From an uncultured Bacteroidota bacterium (lineage in GTDB: Bacteria; Bacteroidota; Bacteroidia; Flavobacteriales; Flavobacteriaceae), in the NCBI GenBank assembly GCA_913041125.1, contig CAJWHM010000003.1:27974-91973 (forward strand): a stretch of 64,000 nucleotides of DNA, given 5' to 3'. Below the pieces are notes generated by a model. The model saw nothing but the letters and a program-made list of their open reading frames with translations, was not told the origin of the DNA and made no database searches. Position 1 is the first letter of the stretch. The number at the start of each line of letters is the position of its first letter. The position numbers were made by a program, and so were the translations under genes. Positions 52,838-63,116 of this stretch are shown here, one piece after another.

Positions 52838-53563
52838 ATGATAGTTGAAGTTTGTGCTTCATCTCTTTTATCAATTAAAAACGCATCCCAAGCAGGAGCA
52901 GATAGAATTGAACTTTGCTCTGCTTTAGAAATTGGAGGGTTAACACCCTCTTTAGGATTAATAAAGCAATCATTAGAAGATAATTTTTTACCTATACATT
53001 GCCTGATTAGACCCCGTCAAGGACATTTTTTTTATTCCGCTTCTGAAATTAAAATAATTGAACAAAATATAGAGAATGCAATTGCTCTAGGATGTCATGG
53101 AATTGTAATTGGAATGCATAATAAGGACTTTGAGCTTGATTATAATTTACTTGAGAGATTAAAATCAATTGTAGGTACGAAATTCCTTACTTTTCATAGA
53201 GCTTTTGATGTGATTTTGAATCCTGAAAAAGCTATACATGATTTAATTGAGTTAGGTTTCGATTGCATTCTTTCTTCCGGCCAGCAGGAAAAAGCTATCG
53301 ACGGAATTGACAACCTTAAAAGATGGAATGATAAATTTGGTCATAAAATCTCCATAATGCCAGGGAGTGGTGTTGACAGAGACAATTGTGTTGATTTTAA
53401 AAATGCAGGATTCAACTCTATACATTTGTCTGGTAGTACATATATTACTGATTTAAAACCACCCTCTGGGGTCAATAAAAATTTATCATTTTTAAAACAA
53501 AATTTGAGAGAAAGTGACATAAAAACAATAAGCGAGGTGGTGAATATTTTTAAGTCTAATTAA
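52838..53563 (+). CDS. cutC: Copper homeostasis protein CutC
   Basis: VEVCASSLLSIKNASQAGADRIELCSALEIGGLTPS; CLIRPRQGHFFYSASE. Confidence 0.94.
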   Translation: MIVEVCASSLLSIKNASQAGADRIELCSALEIGGLTPSLGLIKQSLEDNFLPIHCLIRPRQGHFFYSASEIKIIEQNIENAIALGCHGIVIGMHNKDFELDYNLLERLKSIVGTKFLTFHRAFDVILNPEKAIHDLIELGFDCILSSGQQEKAIDGIDNLKRWNDKFGHKISIMPGSGVDRDNCVDFKNAGFNSIHLSGSTYITDLKPPSGVNKNLSFLKQNLRESDIKTISEVVNIFKSN

Positions 53564-54296
53564 ACAAAATAGCAATCCCTCCTAATGCTGTAAAAAAAAG
53601 AATTAGTTTTCTATATCCATCATCATTGATTTTTTTTACAACAAATACACCTAAAAGAAGACCTAAAATGACAAATGGAACTAATTCCAAACTTTTAACT
53701 ATTGAAATTTTATTAATAGTGTTCCAAGACCACACATGAAAAGGAATTTTAAAAGAGTTGATTACAAAAAATAACCAAGCTGCCGTTCCTATGAAGATAT
53801 TTTTTGGAAGACGCATAGCCAGAAAATAAATATTAGTAAAAGCACCTGCTAAATTTCCAACCATGGTAGTGAAACCAGCAAGAATTCCCATACTACTCCC
53901 AAAACTCCAGTGAGTCGGAATTTTTTTATTTTTTCTGTTTTCCCAATAATACATTTGGCCTACACTAAATAAAATAATTAAAGCCATACCGTACTTAAAA
54001 ATCTCTTCAGATACATAGTTCCCGCCTAAGACTCCAATTAGCACACCTAAAACCATCCATGGTATTAATTTTAAAATATGATTCCATTTTACATGACGTT
54101 TATAATAGATAATAGCAAAAACGTCACCTACCAATAAAAGTGGCATAAGGATTCCAGTTGAAGCTTTCGCACCATAAACTAAAACGAATCCAGTAACAAT
54201 TAAAGCTGCAATACCTTTGATACCAGATTTTGACAAACCCAAAAGAAAAGAGCAAAAAGCAGCTAAGAAAAAATCAATAAAAGGTAATTCAAACAA
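53556..54296 (-). CDS. TauE/SafE family anion permease
   Basis: Multi-TM; GLSKSGIKGIAALIVTGFVLVYG; GVLIGVLGG; LAGFTTMVGNLAG. Confidence 0.9.
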   Translation of the reverse strand: MFELPFIDFFLAAFCSFLLGLSKSGIKGIAALIVTGFVLVYGAKASTGILMPLLLVGDVFAIIYYKRHVKWNHILKLIPWMVLGVLIGVLGGNYVSEEIFKYGMALIILFSVGQMYYWENRKNKKIPTHWSFGSSMGILAGFTTMVGNLAGAFTNIYFLAMRLPKNIFIGTAAWLFFVINSFKIPFHVWSWNTINKISIVKSLELVPFVILGLLLGVFVVKKINDDGYRKLILFFTALGGIAILFN

Positions 54297-54378
54297 AAAA
54301 TTAGTTTCTTATTCGAAGATAGAATATATTTTGAGTTTTGAACAAATCATTAGTCTTTCCAAATTTACTTTTTAATAT

Positions 54379-55260
54379 TTGCAAGAAAATTTGAATTCCA
54401 ATTTCGTCAAAGCGATTCGATTTATGCTGCTCAGTACTATGAGTTTCGCAATAATGAATATTTTGATTAAATATCTAATAGATTATTCTACTTTCCAGCT
54501 TGTTTTTTTTAGATCACTAGGGTCATTAATAATAACATTTTTAATTTTAAAAACTAAAAATGTATATCTATGGGGTAACCAAAAAAAGCTTTTAATTTTC
54601 AGAGCTTTATCAGGAGTTATAGCTATGTGTTTTTTTTATTGGGGGGCACATTATATTTCAATTGGGAGCGCGGTAACCATTCGCTATGTCTCTCCAATTT
54701 TTGCTGCGATTCTTGCAACTTTCTTTTTGTCTGAAATTATAAAACCTTTTCAGTGGCTATTTTTTTTAATTTCTTTTATAGGTGTTTTTCTTATTAGAAA
54801 TTTTGATCCTTCAGGATCTAATATGGGAATTATAATTGTATTGGTTGCATCTTTTTTTTCTGCAGTGGTTTATATTTTAATTTCGAAAATTGGTAAGGGA
54901 GACAATTCTTATGTAATTGTATTTTACTTTATGCTTTTTGCAACTTGTATAGGTGGGGTTGGAAGTTTTTTTAGCTGGAAAACACCTAGTATATCTGACT
55001 ATATTCTACTAATTTCATTAGGAATTTTTGGGTTTTTTGGACAACTATTTATGACCAAAGCATTTCAAAATGAAGAAGTCCATTTAATAGCACCCTTTAA
55101 ATATATTGAGATAGTTTTTACTCTTATAATTGGATTTACAATAATTGATGAAAAATATTCGGTTTTACATCTTTTAGGTGCCTTCTTAGTTATTTTTGGT
55201 TTGCTTCTAAATATTTTTTATCGAGAAAAAAATTTAAAAAAAACTAAAAAATTATTTTGA
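54379..55260 (+). CDS. EamA/DMT family transporter (TTG start)
   Basis: Ten-TM pattern; FVKAIRFMLLSTMSFAIMNILIKYL; FRSLGSLIITF. Confidence 0.9.
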   Translation: MQENLNSNFVKAIRFMLLSTMSFAIMNILIKYLIDYSTFQLVFFRSLGSLIITFLILKTKNVYLWGNQKKLLIFRALSGVIAMCFFYWGAHYISIGSAVTIRYVSPIFAAILATFFLSEIIKPFQWLFFLISFIGVFLIRNFDPSGSNMGIIIVLVASFFSAVVYILISKIGKGDNSYVIVFYFMLFATCIGGVGSFFSWKTPSISDYILLISLGIFGFFGQLFMTKAFQNEEVHLIAPFKYIEIVFTLIIGFTIIDEKYSVLHLLGAFLVIFGLLLNIFYREKNLKKTKKLF

Positions 55261-56091
55261 CCATTCTTTAATGGCTTTTGTATTTAGCCTAATATAATCT
55301 TGATTACCTTCTTTTTTTGCTAACTCAAGAGATTTTTTTGATGCAACAATTGCGCCTTTTTTATCATTTAAAGCAGCAAGAATGAGCGCTTGTTGTCTGT
55401 AAACAAAATATTTTCCACCATCAAGTTCAATAGCCTTAGCCATCCACTCTTTAGCCTTTTCTAAATCTCGATTGCTTTCTCTGTAATAAATTGCCGCATT
55501 ATAATAGTCCCTCCAGTTAGGATTTTCTCTCATTACCTTTTCAATAGAAGCCATGGTTTTTTTATCAGTTGGTACTTCAAAAGGAACTGATATTTGAGTG
55601 TTTTCCCATGAAAATTTCAATACTGCACTGTTATTTGTAATTTTATCTATAGAAATTGTAAAATTTTCAACAGAAGGTTTTATAGAATTTGTATTCACTC
55701 TTAATTGAGTTGCTACTTTTGACTCATCCCATTTTTTTGGTACATTCCAATTATCGTATTTACTGTAAAAGTATATATCCCAGGTAAAATTGTTTGGCCT
55801 TGTATAAATTGCATAGGTTCCAGCTTTTAATATTCCATCTCCAATTTTTACATCGTCACTAAATGTAATTTTAGTATTAGCGTTGGCTCCTGTTCTCCAT
55901 ATTGCACCATATGGAACTAAATCACCCATAATAACTCTACCTCTCATTGCTGGACGAGAATATTCGATATTTACTTTTGTTAAACCTACTGTTTGTTCAA
56001 TTTTTGCGCTTGGACTTGCCTGAGGTGTTTGGATTTGAGAAAAAGTTAAACTGCTACTTATAAGGGTAATAAATATTATTTTTTTCATCAT
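55252..56091 (-). CDS. DUF2911 domain protein with C-terminal TPR-like region
   Basis: PQASPSAKIEQTVGLTKVNIEYSRPAMRGRVIMGDLVPYGAIWRTGANANTKITFSDDVKIG. Confidence 0.9.
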   Translation of the reverse strand: MMKKIIFITLISSSLTFSQIQTPQASPSAKIEQTVGLTKVNIEYSRPAMRGRVIMGDLVPYGAIWRTGANANTKITFSDDVKIGDGILKAGTYAIYTRPNNFTWDIYFYSKYDNWNVPKKWDESKVATQLRVNTNSIKPSVENFTISIDKITNNSAVLKFSWENTQISVPFEVPTDKKTMASIEKVMRENPNWRDYYNAAIYYRESNRDLEKAKEWMAKAIELDGGKYFVYRQQALILAALNDKKGAIVASKKSLELAKKEGNQDYIRLNTKAIKEWSK

Positions 56092-56133
56092 TTTGTTTTT
56101 TCAAATATAATTTTAAAACAATTCAAATGTTAA

Positions 56134-56155
56134 TATCAATATTGAAATATTGATA
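56134..56155. repeat. Inverted repeat TATCAATATT-GA-AATATTGATA upstream of the photolyase array
   Basis: Perfect 10-bp arms with 2-nt centre in the divergent DUF2911/SRPBCC intergenic region. Confidence 0.55.
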
Positions 56156-56207
56156 ATTGTTAAAAAATATTTGTTTAATAAATAAAATAAATCATTAAAC
56201 ATTTTGT

Positions 56208-56215
56208 AACTTTGA
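56208..56215 (+). promoter_or_regulatory. Possible Bacteroidota -7 element TAACTTTG
   Basis: Matches TAnnTTTG 16 nt upstream of the first ATG of the array; no convincing -33 element seen. Confidence 0.4.
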
Positions 56216-56230
56216 TTCTAAATTGGTGCT

Positions 56231-56698
56231 ATGACAATTTATCGTTTGAAAACGATTCAAAATTTACCTATTTCAAAATCTGAAGCATGGAATTTTTTAT
56301 CTGATCCCAAAAACCTAAAAAGAATAACACCTGATTATATGGGTTTTAAAATAACAAGTGGTGCAGAAGAAAAAATGTTTGCAGGTCAAATAATACAATA
56401 CATAGTTACACCAGTTTTTGGGATACCAACTAGATGGGTCACTGAAATAACCCACGTTGATAAGGATAATTATTTTGTTGATGAGCAACGCTTTGGACCA
56501 TATGAATTGTGGCACCATAAACATTTCTTAAAAACTATAAACAAAGGTGTGGAAATGATTGATATAGTTGATTATAAGATACCATTTGGAATACTTGGAA
56601 AGATTGCTCACCCTTTAATTGTATCTCCCAAGCTTAAAGAAATTTTTGAATACAGAAAAAACGCACTGATAGAAATATTTGGACCTTACAAATCATGA
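56231..56698 (+). CDS. SRPBCC (START-like) family protein
   Basis: TIQNLPISKSEAWNFLSDPKNLKRITPDYMGFKI...VTEITHVDKDNYFVDEQRFGPYELWHHKHFL. Confidence 0.9.
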   Translation: MTIYRLKTIQNLPISKSEAWNFLSDPKNLKRITPDYMGFKITSGAEEKMFAGQIIQYIVTPVFGIPTRWVTEITHVDKDNYFVDEQRFGPYELWHHKHFLKTINKGVEMIDIVDYKIPFGILGKIAHPLIVSPKLKEIFEYRKNALIEIFGPYKS

Positions 56699-57396
56699 TA
56701 AAAGAAAAAAACATACTTATAATAGGAGGGAGTTCTGGAATTGGATTAGCTCTTGCAGAAATATTATCACCCTTAAATTCAGTATATATAGCTAGTAGAT
56801 CTAGTGAAAATCTGATAAATATAAAAGCTACTCATATACCATATGATGCAACAACACAAAATTTAGAAATTTCTTCCCTACCTGATACAATTGATGGATT
56901 TGTTTATTGCCCGGGAAGTATAAATCTACGTCCATTTAAAGGTTTAAGTTCTGAAGCATTTGAAAAAGACTTTCAAATCAATGTCATAGGTGCAATTAAT
57001 TCTCTAAAGTCTGTTCTAAGTAATTTAAGTAACAGTGGAAATGCATCTGTTATATTTTTTAGTACTGTAGCTGTTCAAACAGGAATGCCATTCCACAGTT
57101 CCGTTGCTTCCTCTAAAGGAGCCATAGAAGGACTAACAAGGTCATTAGCTGCTGAATTTGCTCCTAGAATAAGGGTAAATGCTATAGCTCCTTCTTTAGT
57201 TGACACTCCTTTGGCATCAAAATTTTTAAACAATGAATCAAAATTAGAAAAAGCAAATGAAAGGCATCCTTTGGGAAGAATTGGAAGTGCAAAAGAAATA
57301 GCACAAGCTGCAGCATTTCTTCTTGGAACTGAAAGTAGTTGGATGACAGGAAAAGTTTTACAACTCGACGGAGGTATAGGAAATTTGAAAACATAA
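56695..57396 (+). CDS. SDR family oxidoreductase
   Basis: ILIIGGSSGIGLALAEIL; FFSTVAVQTGMPFHSSVASSKGAIEGLTRSLAAEFAP; 4-nt overlap with previous gene. Confidence 0.93.
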   Translation: MIKEKNILIIGGSSGIGLALAEILSPLNSVYIASRSSENLINIKATHIPYDATTQNLEISSLPDTIDGFVYCPGSINLRPFKGLSSEAFEKDFQINVIGAINSLKSVLSNLSNSGNASVIFFSTVAVQTGMPFHSSVASSKGAIEGLTRSLAAEFAPRIRVNAIAPSLVDTPLASKFLNNESKLEKANERHPLGRIGSAKEIAQAAAFLLGTESSWMTGKVLQLDGGIGNLKT

Positions 57397-57400
57397 ATGC

Positions 57401-58705
57401 GTGAAAAAATTCACTTTGTTTTGGTTTAGACGTGATTTAAGATTAGAAGATAATCATGGATTGTATAAAGCTTTGAAAGGTGAAAGTAAAGTGATTCCCA
57501 TTTTTATTTTTGATCCCTCAATTTTAAAAAAATTACCTAAAAAAGATGCACGTGTTGAATTTATTTTATTAGCCTTGGGTGCTATAGATGTTGCTATGAA
57601 GAGGAACAGATGTAACGTCGGAATATATCATGGCACCCCTATGGCTATTTTTGATCAAATTACTAACAATTGGAAAATAGATAAGGTAATTTGTAATGAA
57701 GATTATGAGCCGTATGCAATTAAAAGAGATAAAGAGATAAAAAAACTTTTAAATCAAAAGGGGATAGACTTTGAAATGTATAAAGATCAAGTCATATTTG
57801 AGAAAAATGAAATAGTAAAAGACGATGGTTCTCCCTACAAAGTATATACACCTTATTCAAAAAAATGGTTGTTACAGTTTCAATCCAAAACCATAAAAAA
57901 TTTCCCTTCCGAAGAATTATTAGATAATTTTTACAATGAAAGCAAACTTCAAAGTTGTTCATTAGAAGATTTGGGTTTTATTAAAAGTAAAATTTCCCAG
58001 CCAAAAGTAGTTTTGAATAATCAAATAATTGATAATTATGAAGAAACTAGAAACTTTCCATTCTTGGATAAAACCTCAAGAATAGGAACTGCTTTAAGAT
58101 TTGGCACAGTCAGTATTAGAAAAGTCGTATTAAAATCTTCAACGAGGTTTAACAAAACTTTTCTAAAAGAGTTGATTTGGAGAGAATTTTTTATGCAAAT
58201 TTTATGGCATTATCCAGAAACTCAAAATAAAAGCTTTAAACCACAGTATGATCGTATAGAATGGATAAATAACAAAGAAGATTTTGAAAAATGGTGTGCT
58301 GGTGAGACAGGATATCCTTTAGTTGACGCGGGAATGAGGGAATTAAATAAAACTGGATTTATGCATAATAGAGTAAGGATGCTTGTGGGGAGTTTTTTAT
58401 GTAAACACCTTTTAATAGACTGGCGTTGGGGAGAAGCTTACTTTGCTAAAAAATTATTTGACTACGAAATGTCGAGTAATATTGGTAATTGGCAATGGGT
58501 TGCCGGATGTGGAGTTGATGCTGCTCCTTATTTTAGGATTTTCAATCCCTCAGAACAAATAAAAAAATTTGATAAGGATTTAAATTATATAAAAAAATGG
58601 GTTCCTAATTTCCAAAACCCTGATTACGCACAACCAATAGTCAACCACAAAGAAGCAAGAGAGCGCTGTTTAAATACATATAAAGCAGCTTTAAACAAAG
58701 TGTGA
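57401..58705 (+). CDS. Class I CPD deoxyribodipyrimidine photolyase/cryptochrome (GTG start)
   Basis: [62 protein letters not shown]. Confidence 0.93.
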   Translation: MKKFTLFWFRRDLRLEDNHGLYKALKGESKVIPIFIFDPSILKKLPKKDARVEFILLALGAIDVAMKRNRCNVGIYHGTPMAIFDQITNNWKIDKVICNEDYEPYAIKRDKEIKKLLNQKGIDFEMYKDQVIFEKNEIVKDDGSPYKVYTPYSKKWLLQFQSKTIKNFPSEELLDNFYNESKLQSCSLEDLGFIKSKISQPKVVLNNQIIDNYEETRNFPFLDKTSRIGTALRFGTVSIRKVVLKSSTRFNKTFLKELIWREFFMQILWHYPETQNKSFKPQYDRIEWINNKEDFEKWCAGETGYPLVDAGMRELNKTGFMHNRVRMLVGSFLCKHLLIDWRWGEAYFAKKLFDYEMSSNIGNWQWVAGCGVDAAPYFRIFNPSEQIKKFDKDLNYIKKWVPNFQNPDYAQPIVNHKEARERCLNTYKAALNKV

Positions 58706-58848
58706 AGGGTGTTTTGAAAATTAATCTTCCACAAAAAATATGTATTAGTTGCGGATTACCTTTTACTTGGAGAAAGAAATGGGAACGTGATTGGAAAAAC
58801 GTTAAATATTGTAGTAAAAAATGCAGGAGAAAAAAAGAATTGCTCTAA
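58702..58848 (+). CDS. DUF2256-like small zinc-finger-type protein (not in the supplied ORF track)
   Basis: My translation of 58702-58848: (V)[47 protein letters not shown]-stop; CxxC...CxxxC with WRKKWERDW; overlaps both neighbours; TTG at 58714 is an alternative start. Confidence 0.85.
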   Translation: MKGVLKINLPQKICISCGLPFTWRKKWERDWKNVKYCSKKCRRKKELL

Positions 58849-60119
58849 TATGGTTAAGAAATGACTTACGTATAAGTGACCATTATGGATTTTACAAGGC
58901 TTCCAATGAATGTGATCAAATTTTCGCGTATTATACATTTGACAAAAGACATTTCAAAGAAACCCACTGGGGATTTAAAAAATCTGGAAAATTTAGGGCC
59001 AAATTTTTATTAGAATCTCTCAGAGAATTACAAAAAGAACTTTCTACGAACAATATTACACTGATAATAGATCAAAACTGTGCTAGTGAAGGAATTCCTA
59101 GATGGATAGAAAAATTGTTAGTTACTGACTTATACTACCAAAATGAATGGACCAGTGAAGAGAGAATTGTGTCCGAAAGATTAAAAAAAAATCTTTCAGA
59201 AGAAATAAAAATCCATTCATTTTATGACCAATTTTTATTTCATCCAGATGATATTCCATTTGGAATTAAAAATTTACCTGAAATATTTACCGTCTTTAGA
59301 AAAAAATGTGAAAAATATTGTAGCGTAAAACCATGTTTGCCTAAAATCAGATGTTTTCCACCTGAAAATAGATTGTTACAAAATTTTGAAATACCGTTAC
59401 TAACTGATTTGGGTTTTACAAATTTCGAAACTCATCCTAATTCTGCTTTTCCTTTTGAAGGAGGGAGTAATTCAGGTATGCAAAGAATTCAATACTATTT
59501 TTGGGAAACCAATAAACTTTCATTTTACAAGCAAACTCGAAATGGACTTGTGGGGATTGATTATAGTTCGAAATTATCATCGTGGCTCTCACTTGGGGCA
59601 CTTTCTGCAAGAGAAATATATTGGCAAGTAAAAAAATATGAAAATGAATTTAAAAAAAATCAATCTACATATTGGCTGATATTTGAACTTATTTGGAGAG
59701 ATTATTTTAAATATATCTCCTTAAAACATGGAGATAAAATTTTTCAAATTGAAGGTATTCTTAACAAAAAATATAATTGGGATAATAAAATAGAAAAACT
59801 TGATTCCTGGATAAATGGAACCACAAATGAACCATTTGTAAATGCTAATATGATTGAACTATCAAAAACGGGGTGGATGAGCAATAGAGGAAGACAAAAT
59901 GTTGCATCTTATTTTTCTAAAAATCTTCTTATTGACTGGAGGATAGGGGCCGCTTATTTTGAATCTCAACTCATCGATTATGACGTACATAGTAATTATG
60001 GTAATTGGATGTATGTATCGGGAGTAGGTAATGACCCCAGAGACCGAAAATTCGATGTGTCGTGGCAAGCTCAAAAGTATGATTCACAAAAAAAGTTTCA
60101 GAATTTATGGATAAAATAA
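58821..60119 (+). CDS. DASH-type cryptochrome/photolyase
   Basis: [90 protein letters not shown]. Confidence 0.92.
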   Translation: MQEKKRIALIWLRNDLRISDHYGFYKASNECDQIFAYYTFDKRHFKETHWGFKKSGKFRAKFLLESLRELQKELSTNNITLIIDQNCASEGIPRWIEKLLVTDLYYQNEWTSEERIVSERLKKNLSEEIKIHSFYDQFLFHPDDIPFGIKNLPEIFTVFRKKCEKYCSVKPCLPKIRCFPPENRLLQNFEIPLLTDLGFTNFETHPNSAFPFEGGSNSGMQRIQYYFWETNKLSFYKQTRNGLVGIDYSSKLSSWLSLGALSAREIYWQVKKYENEFKKNQSTYWLIFELIWRDYFKYISLKHGDKIFQIEGILNKKYNWDNKIEKLDSWINGTTNEPFVNANMIELSKTGWMSNRGRQNVASYFSKNLLIDWRIGAAYFESQLIDYDVHSNYGNWMYVSGVGNDPRDRKFDVSWQAQKYDSQKKFQNLWIK

Positions 60120-61597
60120 ATCAGACAGCTTCAATAATTTTACCTAACCAATTATTTGAAAAGTCACCATTATTTTCAAAAAAAAATAAATTTTTTTTAA
60201 TCGAGGAATTTTTATTTTTTAACCAATACAAGTTTCATAAACAAAAACTGTTTTTTCATAGGCTCTCGATGAAAAAATATCAAGTATTTATGAAAAGTAT
60301 TGGTTTTGATGTAGAATATATAGATTCAATAAGTGAATTATCAGATATTAGAAGACTTATAAAAAAAATATCATTTGAATATGATTCTTTAAGGATTATC
60401 AATCCAATAGATTATTTGATTGAAAGAAGGGTAAAATTTTTATGTGAAAAACTAGATTTAAACTTGACTATATTAGAAACCCCGATGTTTATTTCCACAC
60501 ATGATGAGTTTAATTTTTTCAAAACCGAAAAGAAAAAGTTTTTTCAAACGTCCTTTTACAAGCTTCAAAGAAAAAAATTAAACATACTAATAGATGATCA
60601 AGGAAAACCAGAAGGAGGTGACTGGACATATGATTCAATGAATAGAGAAAGATATCCAATTGACAAGAAAGCACCTCAAATAAAATTTTTTGATTACGAA
60701 TCATCCCTATCATTTGATTCTAAGAATTATGTTGAAAAAAATTACTCTGAAAATCCAGGCGAAATAGACAAAAATTTTAGTTTTCCAACAGACTTTGAGC
60801 AATCAGTGAAATGGTTTAAAGATTTTCTAAATAACAGGTTTAATGATTTTGGGATATATGAGGATTCGATAGTAGATAAAGAAAGTTTTCTGAATCATAG
60901 TTTATTGTCACCTTTATTGAACACTGGTCTTATAGATATTAATTTTGTTTTAGAAGCGACAATTTTGTTTTATAGAAAAAATAATATCCCATTAAATTCA
61001 TGTGAAGGATTCATAAGACAAATTATTGGTTGGAGAGAATTTATAAGGGGAGTTTATACGGTTAAAGGCAGTGAAGAGAGGACGAAGAACTTCTGGGGCT
61101 TTAAAAGAAAAATTCCTAAATCATTTTATAACGGAACTACTGGTATCTTACCTGTTGATGATTCTATAAAAAAAATATTAAAAACAGGTTATGCACATCA
61201 TATTGATCGACTTATGATATTAGGAAATTTTATGTTGTTATGCCAATTTGATCCAGATGAGGTGTATAGATGGTTTATGGAAATGTTCATTGATTCTTAT
61301 GACTGGGTAATGGTACCAAATGTTTATGGAATGAGTCAATTTGCTGATGGAGGATTAATGTCTACAAAACCATATATAAGCGGGAGTAGCTATATATTAA
61401 AAATGAGTAATTATAAGAAGGGAGAGTGGTCTGAAATATGGGATTCGCTTTTTTGGAATTTTATTGATAATTATAGGAGTTTTTTTGTAAAAAATCCAAG
61501 AATGAGAATGCTAGTTGCGAATTTTGATAAAATGAATTTAGATAAGAAAGAAAGGTTATTAAAATTAGCTAATCATTTTTTAATAAAATTTGACTAA
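60107..61597 (+). CDS. PhrB-like cryptochrome/photolyase (FeS-BCP superfamily branch), apparently without the FeS cysteines
   Basis: NSCEGFIRQIIGWREFIRGVY; TGYAHHIDRLMILGNFMLLCQFDPDEVYRWFMEMFIDSYDWVMVPNVYGMSQFADGGLMSTKPYISGSSYILKMSNY. Confidence 0.92.
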   Translation: MDKINQTASIILPNQLFEKSPLFSKKNKFFLIEEFLFFNQYKFHKQKLFFHRLSMKKYQVFMKSIGFDVEYIDSISELSDIRRLIKKISFEYDSLRIINPIDYLIERRVKFLCEKLDLNLTILETPMFISTHDEFNFFKTEKKKFFQTSFYKLQRKKLNILIDDQGKPEGGDWTYDSMNRERYPIDKKAPQIKFFDYESSLSFDSKNYVEKNYSENPGEIDKNFSFPTDFEQSVKWFKDFLNNRFNDFGIYEDSIVDKESFLNHSLLSPLLNTGLIDINFVLEATILFYRKNNIPLNSCEGFIRQIIGWREFIRGVYTVKGSEERTKNFWGFKRKIPKSFYNGTTGILPVDDSIKKILKTGYAHHIDRLMILGNFMLLCQFDPDEVYRWFMEMFIDSYDWVMVPNVYGMSQFADGGLMSTKPYISGSSYILKMSNYKKGEWSEIWDSLFWNFIDNYRSFFVKNPRMRMLVANFDKMNLDKKERLLKLANHFLIKFD

Positions 61598-61628
61598 TTA
61601 GAATTTAATGATTAAAAATATCTGTTAA

Positions 61629-63116
61629 TTGGTTTACAATATGACAACAAAAAAAACTCCAATTGTAATTGTATGGCTAAAACGAGACTTAAGATTATTT
61701 GACCACGAAGCCCTTTCATTTGCAATGGTAGAAAAAGAATTAGTATTAATTTTATATGTTGCAGAAAAATTTCTAATAAAAAGTAATCACTTTAGTTCTC
61801 GTCACTTAAATTTTATTAAACAGTCATTGGTAGATATGAATCAAAAGTTGAAATCTTATAATACTGAGGTTTTGTGTTTGAGTGACGATGTAATATCAGT
61901 TTTTAAAACCTTAAATAATGAATTTTTAATAAAAAAAGTTTTTTCTCATTACGAAACAGGCATTAAAGTCACTTATCAAAGAGATATTAATCTAAAGAAG
62001 TGGTTTGAAGATAATAAAATAAAGTGGATTGAAAAGTGTCAAAAAGGGGTATTTAGAGGTTTGAAAAATAGAAAAAATTGGCCAACACTATGGAAAAATT
62101 TTATTCAAAAAAAAATTAGACCGATTCAAATAAATAAGAAAAAATTTATTTCTAAAAGTTCCCTTGATAAAATTAGATTAAAGCATAATATTCTGGATTT
62201 ACATACTGATTCTAACAAAAAAATTCAACCAGGAGGGAGTGATTTTGCATTTAAATATCTTGATTCTTTTTTTGAGGGTAGGTATTTAAATTATCAAAAA
62301 CACATTTCCAAACCTGATTTAGCTAGGATAAGTTGTAGCAGACTTTCGCCCTACATCGCCTATGGCAATATATCAATTAGAAAAATCTTTCAACGTATAT
62401 CAGAAGAAAAAATAATAGGTAAGAAGCATTTTGGAATTAAAGCTTTTGAGTCTCGTTTAAAATGGCGATCTCACTTCGTACAAAAGTTTGAAATGGAATC
62501 TAGTATGGAGTTTAAAAGTATTAATAAAGGCTATCACCAAATTTTAAAGCCAATAAAAAATGATTACATAAAGGCTTGGGAAAACGGAAATACAGGTGTG
62601 CCAATTGTAGATGCAGCTATGCGATGTTTAGTTGAGACAGGATATTTAAATTTTAGAATGCGTGCTTTGGTTGTTTCTTTTTTTGTTCATCACTTATGGC
62701 AGCCATGGCAAGCTTGTTCAGCTTTTTTAGCGAGACAATTTTTGGATTTTGAACCTGGTATTCATTTTCCTCAACTGCAAATGCAAGCAGGTGAGACAGG
62801 CATAAACACAATTCGAATATATAATCCTGTTAAAAACGGCATTGAACACGACCCTTACGGTAATTTTGTAAAACAATGGATTCCAGAATTGAAAGAACTT
62901 CCTGAGGAGTTGGTCCATACACCATGGAAAATAACATCTTTTGAAGAAGAAATATATCGATTCAAGAGAAACATAAGTTATCCGAATCCAATTGTAGATA
63001 TAGAAAAAGCTAGAAAATTTGCATCTAAAAAATTATGGAATATGAAAAAAACTCCGTGTGTTTTAAAAGAAACTAAAAGAATTCTAAAAACACATAATTT
63101 TAATAATAAAGGTTAA
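61629..63116 (+). CDS. Divergent FAD-binding photolyase/cryptochrome family protein
   Basis: [96 protein letters not shown]. Confidence 0.9.
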   Translation: MVYNMTTKKTPIVIVWLKRDLRLFDHEALSFAMVEKELVLILYVAEKFLIKSNHFSSRHLNFIKQSLVDMNQKLKSYNTEVLCLSDDVISVFKTLNNEFLIKKVFSHYETGIKVTYQRDINLKKWFEDNKIKWIEKCQKGVFRGLKNRKNWPTLWKNFIQKKIRPIQINKKKFISKSSLDKIRLKHNILDLHTDSNKKIQPGGSDFAFKYLDSFFEGRYLNYQKHISKPDLARISCSRLSPYIAYGNISIRKIFQRISEEKIIGKKHFGIKAFESRLKWRSHFVQKFEMESSMEFKSINKGYHQILKPIKNDYIKAWENGNTGVPIVDAAMRCLVETGYLNFRMRALVVSFFVHHLWQPWQACSAFLARQFLDFEPGIHFPQLQMQAGETGINTIRIYNPVKNGIEHDPYGNFVKQWIPELKELPEELVHTPWKITSFEEEIYRFKRNISYPNPIVDIEKARKFASKKLWNMKKTPCVLKETKRILKTHNFNNKG

